From: Paralichthys olivaceus
Taxonomy: Eukaryota > Chordata > Actinopteri > Pleuronectiformes > Paralichthyidae
DNA: 64,000 nucleotides
Direction of reading: 5' to 3'
Assembly (NCBI RefSeq): GCF_024713975.1
Contig: NC_091094.1
Location: 26,436,501 to 26,500,500, forward strand
Shown: positions 13,253 through 26,200 of the stretch, in pieces
How the letters are laid out: every line of letters starts with the position of its first letter
How positions within the stretch are numbered: position 1 is the stretch's first letter
Notes under the pieces: generated by a model
What the model was told of the DNA's origin: nothing
What the model saw: only the letters and a program-made list of their open reading frames with translations
Database searches by the model: none
Translations under genes and position numbers: made by a program

Positions 13253-13999
13253 AGGATGAAAACACCCTTACCATTGTCACAACATGCTTGATTCCGGGGC
13301 CTTACATAGAGGTAGCACAGTTGTCGCTATGGAGTGTCGCCATGTTTATTACTGTTTGCGTTCCGTGTTAGAGAAACTGATTCTCAGAAAAGGTTCAGTC
13401 TTGAATGTCATTATTAATCTAGCGAGTGCCAACAACATTCCATTAACTTCAAATGTGTTTGGGTGGAACCAGACATCGCACGGATACATATCTCGAAAGC
13501 TAATCAAATAAAAACTAAACTATGTGCTTGGCTCTATAACACTGGAGGTAGGCAAGGAGATTTTTTTTTTTTACAATTTATTTAACCCATCCTGTAATTT
13601 AAAAGATCTCTGGACATACCTTTTAAAATCCCTTAATCCATGCATATGCAATTCAGGCAGCACGTTCACAAACTATTATTTTATTGCATCTGTTTTAACC
13701 GGTAAGACCTTTTCAGCACTCAAAAGCATTTTACAATCAGACAGCAGAAGTTTAGCTCAGGGCTGTAGGTTTATCATCATCTGGCATGCTGCAACCTCGG
13801 CTGATTTTAACCAACAAATAACACATCGTTCATTCAATCACTTCTCAGCCAAATTCTGATTTATTGGAGATACGTGACTAAAGTGTCTGATATGAAATGT
13901 TTGATTTATGGATTGTTCAATTAAAATCTTCATAACAGCCTTTAGTTAGTTTAGTATGTGTACCTTGTGTCTGGTGCATTCCTTGGCTATGATGTCATC

Positions 14000-14165
14000 A
14001 TTGGCACAGTTTGGACATTGATTGGCCCTCACTGCCATAATTGTAGTTATTAAGCAGCTCCTGTCTTAAATAATCAGCGCTCTGACAAAGACGCTCTCTT
14101 GCACAAGCCAAGAATGACGCCTTCCGGCGCTGTTTGCCGTAAGCAGCCAGCATTTTTCTTCATGC
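14000..14165. promoter_or_regulatory. Candidate conserved non-coding block 4
   Basis: Non-repetitive, with two TAAT/ATTA homeobox-type cores and TGACAAAG. The supposed role is inferred from composition. Confidence 0.25.
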
Positions 14166-15603
14166 TGAAAGAAATATAACTGCACACAATGTTTGGCATT
14201 AAAGAATTAGGCGTTGTATAAATTAAGTACCGACTCTGGGTCGCAGCTTAGAGGGTGTGGGTGGCAGTTCGCACGAGGAACAGAAGCAGGGATGGCAGTC
14301 GGCTCACGTAGCGAGCAGCACAGCCATAGGTCTCCGAGTACCACCTCAGTGCAGGTGGTCACAGGTGCACTTCACGCAGACAGACGGTCGCTGGCACCAG
14401 CAGCTCCAAACAACAAGCAGAGGCAGTCAACACCAGGGACCTTGGCAGCGACACACTCGTCTTTAAAGGAAAACCACCATGACGCAGATCATTAGTGCTT
14501 CAATGATCTGCTGTAGGTGCTGCTGAAGGATGAGTCATTTTTTTTCTTTGAATTTAATGGAGAGTTAAGAGTGTGAGACTTGGCATCTGTGCATTATTGC
14601 ACTGTTGCACTTGAAAAAATGTAATTGGTCGATTGAGTATTTTTTTTAATGGTCAAAAAATGATTTGACAATGTTAGACTGAATGAAGACTTAATTTCTT
14701 ACCTTGATCTTTGGAAAATTCTTGTTGACTTTCTTGTGACATTTTATTAATACAGAAATACAATCTATACATGGGTATCTGACTGTTATAATCAGCACAT
14801 GTTAGCAAGTGTTCTGCACTTTTAAAAATGAATTTATTATAACTTATAAGTGTTCTCCCAATAATTCAATGTAATTTTGCAATTTTAAATCTAAATTAAT
14901 TCTTAATGTCTTAAAGTCCCACCTATACATAGGCTTGACTAATCGCAACTTGGCCTCAGCTGTCGATCATGACGTTTCACCCCATTTCCTTATGATCAAA
15001 TCACTTTTTATAACCAAACTTACCATAGATCAGTGTGACACAAATTTTCTAAAATGACAGACACCATCTTTGTGAAAAGTGAATTTAACGAATACTTTGA
15101 CATCCATGTCCAATCTGTTAACATGGAGGAAGACAGGTTTATGACATATATTACAGCCAACCCCAAGGGGACAATCAAAAGCCTCTGGCTTCATTGTTAG
15201 GGAGCCATCGTGTTGTATATGTTTATATAGTCTATGATTTAAACCCAACAAAAAACCAAAACATATTATAAACCAAAACACATTTACCCAGTAGGTATTG
15301 GTACTGTGGTAACTGTACTGTGGTACTGTGGTAGTACCTTTGTATTTACTAAACGTGAGGGTAATGAACGAATAATGAGGAAAGGAAACAGGGTAATGCA
15401 ATTCAGACAGTACATGGGAGTAACAGGACAATTACTATGATATTTGAAAAGGCAACATTACCTACAGTGGCAGTGGTTGTGAACTTCAAAGTGAATCACA
15501 GGAGCCAAATTCTTATTTTAATATTTCAGAGTAAATTATGTTGTTCTACATAAACTGTAATATACAGAATAAGCTCCACTATGAATCACTATCATATGGA
15601 CAT

Positions 15604-15910
15604 TAAAGAGATAGTTCACCAAAAAATGAAAATTCACTCATTATATACTCACCACTATGTCGATGGAGGGGTGGGTGAAGTAATTCAGTCCATAAAACAT
15701 TTTTGGAGTCTCAGGGGTGAACAGTGTTTCAGCCAAATCCAATACAATTGAATGGACCCCTTCTTTAGATGTAAAACAATCAACAGAATAAAAACACAAC
15801 ATGCCTCCATGGTGTCATTTACACCATGTTTTTAGCCTAAAAGTCCTTTAATATCCTCCTCAGAGGCGAGTTCATGTTCTCACGGACACACCGGAAAACC
15901 CCACTCACTC
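15604..15910 (+). repeat. Dispersed repeat, AGATAGTTCACC family
   Basis: Starts AAAGAGATAGTTCACC followed by AAAATGAAAATTCACTCATT and ATACTCACC, a start shared by a very common fish DNA-transposon derivative. I found no matching inverted end, so it is a one-ended fragment. Confidence 0.55.
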
Positions 15911-16179
15911 TGGCCCAGGGGCTATCTCTTTTAGATGACGCTGTTCAGTCAACAACAGGTTTCACCAATAAAGCATTCACTGAGGAGTTATTCTTTAAAG
16001 TGGATCTAACTCTACATGAGTAGAGCAGCAGGTTTGTTAGTGAAGAGGATGATTAGACACTTGATTGATAATAGAGAATAATTATATCATATATTTTTTT
16101 AGATCATATATTTTCTCCATCTTCTAGTTGTGTCTGTGTTTTTCACATCGACAGAATAACTTGAAACCCATATTATTAG

Positions 16180-16590
16180 AGATGTGAAGTGTGTAAGAAG
16201 CCAGTGCTGCCTGGGACTCTGCCATAATGTTGAGTTCTCAGTGACTGAGCCTCGCTGTTGCTCTGACCAGGGCTGTTTGGCCAGCTGCCTTCTCAAAGCA
16301 TCACTCTATTGAGGCAGAGTTTGGCCGCGGGATGTTTTGTTGCCGATTATTCCGGGAGTTAAGACCCTTTCTATTGCTCAGACTGAAATCCTTCTTGACA
16401 TCATCCCCTTGCAATTGTGAAGCCCCCCCCCCCCTCACTTCCCGCCTCTCATTTGCCATTTGCACAAAATAAATAGCATCCAAATTTTATCTGGGTTTTG
16501 CATGGTTACCATTTTGTTAATGGGCAGCCTGGCCTCTTGATGAGACGGGGAGCATTTTTGGGGGGCACAGTGTGGTTGTTGTAGCAACGT
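16180..16590. promoter_or_regulatory. Candidate conserved non-coding block 5
   Basis: Non-repetitive block, interrupted by a poly-C run at about 16424-16434. It includes CATGGTTACCAT, close to an RFX X-box half. Function is inferred. Confidence 0.25.
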
Positions 16591-17579
16591 AGTTCAGGAG
16601 TGAATGAAGCAGATGTCAGAGTAATCCATCAGCCGGCAGCTCCGCACTCCCACCGCTCACTGAGGAACACACACACACACCACTGCGACACCTGCAACGC
16701 TGCCCTCAGTTATACCTACTGCACTCTGATCTGCCCTCATAACAAGACAAAACCTGCACTTATGTTTAATGAACACAAAACCACCTTGTTCTGTTCATTC
16801 TGAGACGACATTTATTAAACAAGAACAAATGAAAAGACAGTGTGGGTCTACATGAAAATAACTTCTGATGTAAGAATACTACAGCTTTGATATGATTTCA
16901 TTAATTCAGTCACATACAAGACAAAGCTGTAACCATGCAGGGTTGAGTGACAGTTCACAGCAAATTCTTTCATTAATGACCAAACAAGAGAACTGTGAAT
17001 AAACAGCATAGTTTCTGCAACAGGACTCATGAAAAGATGAAGGCATCTTACACTTGTATCTATTATTACCTGACTGCTCACTACAGACCTTTTAATGTAC
17101 CTCCGATTGTTTTAAAGGCTATTTCATTGTTAGGAGCTGAGTAGCAAACTTCCTTCCTGAAATGTGTCAATGATACAAAGTACTTAAACTGTCAAGTCTC
17201 AACTGCTGGGAATACATTCTTGTCTGGTTCATTTTTTCATTAGACATTTAATGATCTGACCCAAAACCTTATTTTATATTATTCATTATCACAGGATGAG
17301 GATCTGTTTTCTTCTCTCTAGTCTTACCTGTCTAGAAAGAGGCGTTAAATGCCTCAACACTTAAATGTGAAATGATACCCAGCCATAAGTAGTGTTAGTT
17401 AGAAACTTGAGATCACTGCATAAATGTGGACTGATTTAACTCACAGAGAGCAAGAATCAAACTTCCAGGTTGTGTTCCTGTAGTAATTATAACTCATTAT
17501 CATCATGTTTGGATTATTATCCAGTGCCTTTCATTTCATCTGACTGAGTATATGGGAAAAGAATGGAATACCCCATTTA

Positions 17580-17770
17580 CACCAGGGATTGAAATGCATT
17601 CTGGGGGATCCAATTAGAATTTGACCATATGAGATTACAGTTGTAAATGCACCTGGAATGCATTGAGGACGGATTGTGATCCAGTCAAAGGAAAACCCCT
17701 CTGGAGGTGGTCAGGGAACTGTGACCAGAAGTGTGAATGTAAATGTGTTGTCAATCCACATGGAGCAACT
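17580..17770 (+). repeat. Probable dispersed repeat fragment
   Basis: GGATTGTGATCCAGTCAAAG and TCTGGAGGTGGTCAGGGAAC resemble a known fish repeat. The 122-codon open frame that starts here (17663) is probably part of it and not a gene. Confidence 0.35.
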
Positions 17771-18724
17771 ACAAAGGCAGAAATATTATTCCAAACAAGC
17801 AAGGTAGCAGCAGGCAGCCAGCAGCCAGTAACACATGAAGTGGTCCTATCCCCCGTTCATGACACTCGTGGATGGACAAGAAGCAAACACCAATCAAAAA
17901 CAAGCAAACACAATAATGAAATGTCTTGTTTACCTGTGCATAAAAGAGAAGGATGTCACAATTGTCAAAGCAAATGCAATCAGTCACATCTCAATTTGGA
18001 GAGACACAAAGGGTTGGTATGTTGTATTTAAAACACTTTTTATCTTATTCGTCGAAATTCTGAAAATGTCCTGATAGCATCAGTTGATGGCCTTTCTGTG
18101 GCCCTCTGAACAAAATGATTGGCTGGTGTACCTGTCTGTCACTAACCGACACGCCTGCCCGAGCTCTCACTGCACATAACTGGAGTCTTCTGACGCAGAG
18201 ACGTTAGCCAGTAGCGAGCGAGTCACTGAAAAATCGTCTTCTAGCAGTTTTTTAGTCAGTGCACGTTCACATGGTTTGTGGGCGTAGCTTTGGCAAGAGC
18301 ACCAATGGGAGGCGGTGGAATGTATCGTTGCATTTTTACAGTGTAGCCTGCTCTTGCTAGCTTTTCCAGGATAACCAACCCTGGCTTTAATACCAGGTAT
18401 AAATGTTATCTGGGATAAATAATATGTAGATACAATCTTGTCATGAGACACACTGTGATGCCAGTTGTAAATTGATTTTTAAATATGCATATATGCGTAT
18501 TTCTTCTTTTTATTCTTATCATCCTTTAACGCAATATGAAACCACTGTGTGTTGAAAGTTAGCAGCTCATTAGAAGATGACAGGGTCAGTGCTGGTATAG
18601 ATAAGGGAGAAAGCACTTTTGCGGAAGTGGAAACTGGTTGATCTGAGAATGCGGAGAGTCTAAACTCTAAAAACATGAAATCCACTGGAGGAGATGCAAT
18701 GACTCAGAAACTAATGTTCAATAA

Positions 18725-18751
18725 TTTCCCTATTTGGGATCAATAAAGTAC

Positions 18752-18821
<70 letters not shown>

Positions 18822-18836
18822 TTATCAATCTATCAT
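18725..18836 (+). repeat. Retroposon 3' end with long TATC microsatellite
   Basis: TTTCCCTATTTGGGATCAATAAAGTA is followed by about 20 TATC units. Similar CCCTxxGGGATCAATAAAG ends recur at about 42505 and 52820, as in LINE-derived 3' tails. Confidence 0.7.
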
Positions 18837-19789
18837 GGAACAGTGTCCAGCCTGGAGGCGACAGTGGTACTTTGGCTCTCAGTAGGTTGTAAGGCAAAGT
18901 GTGATGCTTCCTGAAACTGGTTACATTATCACAATACTGCACATTTCAGTGTGATGTCGTTATATTCTTCTGCTGAGGCACATTTTAAAACAATGTTTCA
19001 GTGGGTGGAGAAATGCTGAAGGGGAAATATCTTACACAGAGACAGAAAATAAATAAAACAATATTTATATAAAAATAATCTCTTACAAAATATATTCTAT
19101 CGACCAACATTGAGGGAAATGTATGTCTGGAAGCTCAGACGTTTGCTCCTGGTGGTGTCAACTTAGCTTGAAGAGTCAATATGGCTGCTCGTCACAAACT
19201 CCAGAAGTTTCCAGACAACTAGCAGCAGAATGGAGGGGAAGAGAAAGAAACAAGCGCAAAACAATACTATCAGACCGAGTCCAGAATCAGTAGTTTCATC
19301 TTCCTCTACTTGGTTTAATGCACGCAAGCGGCAGCTTCCCAAATCTGTCAGTCAAGTTCAGCCCTGACTCTTTCAGGTTTCAGCTCCAGTGTTTAAATAT
19401 CTTGTACAAAAAAAAGAAATGAAAATTATTTTTGCTCTTAAGTGCACTTGAGTATTTTCTAAATAAAATGCCAGACATCTACACCAACTTAAAACCCCAC
19501 CAGATTTAGCTGACAGAGAAATTTAAAAAATGATCAGTAGTTTTCTCACTGAATAAATTATTAGTCTAGAAAAAAGAAAAAGTAAATCAAACAATCAGTC
19601 TGAGGTGAGTCGTGCCAATAGAACAGTGATACGTCAAGCCTGGAGCATGAAGTGGCATTATGAAAAATAGAAATAAAGGTATGAGCCCACAGGTGGAGTC
19701 CAGTGTGATGACAGATGTGCACTGGCGTCCGTATCATCAACACAAGTTAGAGGCATCGCTTCAGGTGAATACACGTCCAATAAATATCT

Positions 19790-20269
19790 CTATTTACAGG
19801 TATACACCTCTGTCCTCTCACTGCAGGTGTTGCACCTGACGTAGCAGCACCACAGGAACTTGCAGTTGCACTGCCACACTCGCGAGTACTGGTGCGTGTT
19901 GTATCCGCGGCCACAGCACATCAGGTCGCAGCTGTTGGGCTGCTGGGCCGTTTTGTTGCACAGGCGACCCTGCGTCCCCATGCTGCCGGTCAGCTGGTCG
20001 GCCTCGCAGTAGTTGGGTGACCTCTCGATGTAGACCAACTCCGTGTCCAGGGGCTTACGGTAGGAATGGGGTTTCTTGATCTTCAGGAAGGTGGGGCGCT
20101 TGTTGCGGCTGGCTCGCACCGGCTCCACATGTACGGCCTGGTTGTACTTGTCCTTGAGAATGTATCCAAGCTGACGGAACTTGGGGAGCGTCGTCCAGCA
20201 GGTTTTGGTGGTGCAAGACCCTGACACGCCGTGACACTTGCACTCCAGATGCATTCCCTTCTCCAGGAC
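19790..20269 (-). CDS. wnt7a: wnt7a exon 4 (Wnt signature, cysteine-rich C-terminus, stop)
   Basis: Acceptor TTCTATAG, then 159 codons from [19 protein letters not shown] to [11 protein letters not shown] and a TAG stop at 19790-19792. It contains the serine acylated by Porcupine (Ser206), the linker, sequon N295 and the cysteine-rich C-terminal domain that contacts Frizzled. The lower-coordinate flank holds ATTAAA at 19314-19319 on this strand, a possible but unproven poly(A) signal. Confidence 0.97.
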   Translation of the reverse strand, partial: VLEKGMHLECKCHGVSGSCTTKTCWTTLPKFRQLGYILKDKYNQAVHVEPVRASRNKRPTFLKIKKPHSYRKPLDTELVYIERSPNYCEADQLTGSMGTQGRLCNKTAQQPNSCDLMCCGRGYNTHQYSRVWQCNCKFLWCCYVRCNTCSERTEVYTCK

Positions 20270-23200
20270 CTATAGAACACAGAGGAACATTTCAGAGATG
20301 CAGTTAAAAAACTACTCAAACCAACTGAAAATACAGTTTAATTTATTGTCATTTTATATTTTTGGGTTAAACTATCTACCTCACTCTCATAAGAACTTTA
20401 TCGGTAAAATGTTAATCAACTCTTTCTGGCAAAATATTCAGAAGTTCAAACACACATACATCTTACAGACTGTTTGTTGGTGTCCACAGGAAACACATGC
20501 GTTTGGAGAAATACTAAGTGATATTGCATGAATACTTCAACAGGTTGAGACAAAAGTTTTCGAACATTCCAAATGAATGTAGGCATTCCAGAGATCTCCG
20601 AGCCGCCACAGTATGTCACTCTATGGCTGGTAGCTATGTATGTTCCATTCTTTTACAAGACTGTGCTTCAGAACAGACTCATGGAGGAACCACACAATTT
20701 ATAAGGCATATTAATGATACAACAATGTGTATGTGGTGTGTAAGATTTAGGTGAAAGGGATCTATTGGCCGAAATTGAATATAAAGCAATCCTAGTGATG
20801 TTTTCACAAGTGTGTTTCATCTAAATTGTACCAATTGTTGTTTTCTTTACCCCAGAATGGGCCGTTTATATTTAAATACTTTAAAAAGTTAAAAAGATTT
20901 TATGACAACTGAAGTTCACCACAGGTTCTCTTTTGGAGGGGGAGGGTGAGCTGAGTGGTATTCAGCTGCAAGATGCTACTTCACCACTAGATGTCACTAA
21001 ATTCTACACACTGAACCTTAAATTCAGTGCAGTGTCTGTGGGTATCTTTCATTGTTTTCAACAGAATAATTACAAAAAGAATCTCAAAAGAATTTCTCTG
21101 ATTTTAATTCATTTTACTTGAAGCAAGTAAGAATCAGTCTGTGAAAATGCATACGTCTCTCTGGAACAAGCTTGGCCATCGGAAAACATAACTCATGATT
21201 TACAATTAACGACTAATGAACTGATTCCAGTGTATATGAGAAAGTCCTTATTTATTATAGATGCCCAAAAAGCAACTTATGAGCACCCTGCATGAACATG
21301 GGTTATCTCAGCTTGAGCTCTGAGAATACATTCTTTACTGGACAGCCTGTTACAAACTGGGGGTGAGAAGCTTGAAAGACACAAGCATTTATCAGGCAAG
21401 GAGGGTTTAATTAAAAAGGCTATCAAGCATTAAGTGAAATTTGGAATGAAGGTTTTTGAGGCTTGGCACATACTAGGGAGTATAGGTCAGATGTGCTGCT
21501 TTGGTTTGGACAATTCTTTTGGACATTTTACTACCAACAAAAGTTTAAGGTTTTGTGTTTTGTGTTTTATGTTGCTAAAGTAAATGTACCACTACATGTT
21601 TCAGTAAATAACCTTTGTGAGCCTGAGACATGTTGCCAATAAATTAAATGTAGATTGAATTAAATACATTTGTTTTGAAAATTATTTTGTTTCCAAAAAT
21701 GCAAAAGAGCAGCTAATTCTGAGGCAGAACCTCGTTGCACATGTCTTTAAACAACTCAGGCGACTTGTATATTGTTAAAATAAAATATATCTGCTGATGA
21801 ATTCAGACATCAGCAGGGTGGATGATGAGTTCTTGTTGTAAGTGAAGTGACAGTTTGGTCCGTCACCATGTTCAGACATCCATGGTGACTGCACTGGCAG
21901 CAGTGAAAGGCCTTTTCAGGGTACGAGTGGAACCTTTCGGTGGGTTTGGCAAAGCAGCTGGGGTATTCTCTGAGCGCCTCGGGCTGAATGACATCAGCTC
22001 ACCCTCCTTCCTCCTCACCCTCGCTGGCATTGAAGACGCCTCACCCTGCTTTTTAATTATTCCACTCTGATATGGCCTCAGACTTTCTGGAGTCTCATGG
22101 GGTAATTGTCAAAAGCCCTGGATGCACATGGCTTAGTGTGGTCATGCTCCCAAGATCTGACAAACATATAATTCACAGAGTTCAGTGAAGTGAGATGCCA
22201 ACGAAGCTGCCATTGTTTGTCTAACAGAGCCCCGTAAGCCTCCATAGCACCTTCTACACTATTGTTTATTCTTCTCAAGAAATCTAAAGGTTGACACTCT
22301 GACATCATCTCCAATTAAACATGAAAGCCGCACTACAGTAATTACAGAGGTATCAGTTTAGTAAGTGTATATTAAGAGATCCACACGCCTTATCACAGTG
22401 TGACTGATAACAGAGCTCCAACACTAGTAGGAAGACGAGCCGTCACAGATGAAACAACAACTCCCTGAACAGGACCACAAGCTGTTACTGTGACACTGCG
22501 ACATTTTACAAGCAAAAACCTCAGAATGAATTTTCCTCTGAAAGTCAATGTTACACTGTTTGACGAGGAGAAATAACAGAAGACCCTTTTGGTGACAAGA
22601 ACAAAACACACCTCTGAAAAAACTGATCTCACAAAGGCACTTCATCTACTGGTTTACTGGTTCTACATCGGTATATACAGTAAAACTATGATGGGCTCGG
22701 TTAATGCTATAACATGCATGTAGTGAAACAGATGGATAAACAAATAAAGATACATTTTGACAGGAAAAATCCAAGAATTTGCAGTCTGATTCACCTGTTT
22801 CAATATTTAATCTATAAAGGTACCAGATTATTGGGAAAATGCTGGATACAAGTTTCCTGATCATTATCAGATCAGAGTTCTGCCATGCTAGCAGCTCTAT
22901 GGGGGTTTTCTTTCATCCAAATGCTAGCATCTGCATATATATAGTAACATGCTCTCAATGACAAATGCTAACATGCTGATCTTTAGTAGTTAGAATGTTT
23001 GCAACACTCATCATCTCAAATTGTGCATGTTAGCATGCTAACACGGTGCTATATTAAAAAAAAAGATCTCCTGATGGTGGCACTAGAGAAAAAAGTAATA
23101 AAAGATGAACTGCAAATCATGCTGAGCAGGACATGATGCATTCATGGAAACCAATCCAACATATGTCGAGAAATTTCACCAAAAAAATGTCAGTCGGGTT

Positions 23201-26200
23201 CATCCTCTGGGGACAAGGTGTAACTAACTGATTGTGATTAAATCAAACTGCAGACATGTTCATGTTTAAAATCTAAACCAATCTAGCAAACTGTTAGAGT
23301 TAGGGTTACTGATCGGAGCTATCAGGGATTCATTGCAGCGGTTTTTTCAACAATGAGAATGAGACAATGAGAATGGCAATGAAATACACAAATTATGACT
23401 AGGTTCCTCCGACACGATGTACACAGCCATAGGAGTACACAGCTGACGTCGGCTGAATTGAGATACAGCTAAAGAAGAAACAACCTTTGAGGAATGCTTG
23501 AGAAGGGTTAGGTTTAGGGGGTTAGGGCTAAAACCAATCTTTGTGCTCACTGTATTTACTTTCTCTCATGTTGCCTGTTTCCTGTCTCACTCTTTCAGTT
23601 AAATCCAATTTTGTCTGTGAGGTAATTACCATTTTTCATGTTACATTGTCTTTTTCAGTTTCTAGTTATCAGAAGCTGAGGTGTGATTGTGACCCCAACA
23701 CTGGACTGTATCCACCTCCTCAGGCTCACTTAAATCACATCAGGTCAGATGCCAGATTGAATTCGGTGGTGTGTCTGACTCCTGCAGGAGTAGCCCATTC
23801 ATATTAAACCAAAGTGATTTTTTAAAATGTTGCTAAACAAAGTCAGGAATCCATCTGCTCTCTGTCTCCTAAAAGATCCCTCACAGATCAGGTATATCTA
23901 TCCATACCGAAACCCTGATTCCACTCGACCCCGTCTGATGAGAAAATAACTGGTCGACACAGATGTGAGTGTGGGAGTTCCTACTGCATGAAAAATCCCA
24001 AACAACAGTTGCTCTCCCTTCCTGACCATCATAACTTCAGCCTGCACTTTTAGGGCTCATCTCTGATCACTGGAGTAGTAACGTTCCTCGATGAGGAAAT
24101 GGTGCATTCCACTGACGCGATCAAGTTCTTCACAGATGCGTCATTAATCTGTGATTTTTTTCTTGGGATATGTTTTCAAAGTGAGTTGTTTGCAAACTAG
24201 AGGCCTTACTCTCTCTCTCTCCGAGCTCGATTTGTTATCCGCACTGTGCAAGTTTTACCTGATCACTGCAGCGTGCCATATACAGAGCCATCGTAAGAAC
24301 ATTGGAGTTCTACGTCAGAATCAACATCACGCATGCATCGTACCTTTCACATCCTCAGCAGTCACATACAACTTCATCGCAATGGCCCATAATGTGTCCA
24401 CTCATCATGTTTGGCTTCAAATTCCAGACCTTCTGGAGCCTCAGCCAAGCTCCAGCACAAGTTCTCCTCAAGCTCTGTCTGCAATCAGACCCCCAATTCA
24501 AGGTCCAAAGATTCAGCTAAGATATATACAAGAAACTGCTTCGCATCTTCCACCATAAAATCATAAGATTTCACTTGGAACCTCTTTTGCAATGTTTTGT
24601 GTTTCTGCTGGTACGCCACTTAAACCTGATTCCATAAACACTGTTTGCGCCTTAATTTGTTACTGCATGGATGCTCGCCATTTCAAACCTCAGTACATTT
24701 GTGGGTAACTTTCCTGGATTCAGTTTAACATAACATGTTATGATCCTTCTTTTACTAGTTTATTTTCTAACCCAGCCATTAAATTACTTGTGAAAGGTAT
24801 TTCAAAAGTTTCTCCCTCTGGCTGTAGATTCCCAGTCATTCTTTCCACTTTGCAAAGAATGCTGACAGTAGTCACAGATGGCATTTTGTCTCCTTACATT
24901 GACTTGATTCTGTATTTTCACTGCCTTTTGTGCATTACTTAGAAAAGGCAAATTCAGAATATCTTTAAATTCATTCATCCAGAATAGAGGTACTGCATTT
25001 TCTGATTTTCCATCACTGCAGTCAAGATGTTTGCTCCTTCACTTTTCTAATGTTCTGTGCTGCCATTGCTTACCTGCATCACATCCATTACTAACATTCA
25101 AATTCTAAGAAGAAACCACATTTTGTTGGAATAATGACTCCTCTAAATTATTCTGTTGCCAAAGACTCCTCACAAATTACTTTCTAATTGCTCAAGAATC
25201 AAATCAATTCATTGAATTTGTCTTTAATCATCTTTCTGTCTCTCCTGACTGAAGTGAAGCTCAGTAATAGTTCAACTGCTCCTCTGATAGATTTCAGGCA
25301 CTGCACTGGTGCTGCAGTTCTGAATTTAGCAGCGGTGTCTAAGATCTACTCTCCAGGAAAACTTCAGAATTCAGAGAAGTTTCAAACTCAAACTGATCTA
25401 TGATGTGACTGCTGTGGCTTTTCCAACCGACTGCTCTCTGGTGCGGTCACTTTGTGGAGGATCCTGCTATTTCTATTGATCTGTTGTTCAGCTCCTGAAT
25501 TCTGTCCCCTGCTAACAACATCACAGTCTGGCTAATGTATGCTCATATGGTCCTGGTCCGGGGTTCACGCCACTATGCATCGCGTCACACACTGTTACCT
25601 CTTGACTCGACTTCTCTAAATGAGTGCAGGCTCTTACATTGACCATCCTCATTGGCTCTTGATGTCACTGTACTTGCTGCTTGCACTCATTGTGATTTAC
25701 TTCAGTATGTAATCGTGAGAAATTACTACAGCCAGACCTCAGGTCTAGATCCAACATATCTTTGGATATCTACCTTGAGCAAGTTACTGGACCTCAGCTT
25801 GCCTCTAAAAACTGCGCTGGCAGTGTGTGAGTGATGTGTGACAGAGAGTGCTGCACATAAATGGACTGTATGAAATTGTGTGAATGTGTGGATGGCAAAA
25901 ACAGCACTGTAAAGAGCTTTGAGTGGTCATCAAGACTAGAAAAGATCTCTATGAATACAGACCATTTACTATCATGTCACAGTATAAATGCCTCAGAGTT
26001 TGAAGAAAGCATAGCTTCACCTGCATTTACCTGCAATACATCATCTATTGGCGGGTGGCATCATTTTCATTTCAATATAAATGATCGGACCTAACAAATG
26101 ATAAATGTATAATATTATACATCAGTATGTGTATTTCTTTTATTATGTCTGCTCAACTTTGATATGTTTGAACCTGTTTATTGTCAGTATTGCAGTTAAA

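Larger units (their letters stand above)
10336..19789. other. Gene-free 3' flank of wnt7a, proximal part
   Basis: Repeat fragments and candidate conserved blocks are listed separately. The stretch 18840-19789 should include the wnt7a 3' UTR. The open frames at 13284-13859 (one TAA in an otherwise open 575-nt frame), 15030-15431 and 17663-18031 show no recognisable domain and lack splice or start context. Confidence 0.7.

Noticed and set aside
15030..15431. 133-codon minus-strand frame
   Set aside because: No domain, no splice or promoter context, low-complexity composition.
17663..18031. 122-codon Cys-rich plus-strand frame
   Set aside because: Overlaps a probable dispersed repeat; cysteine spacing matches no known fold.
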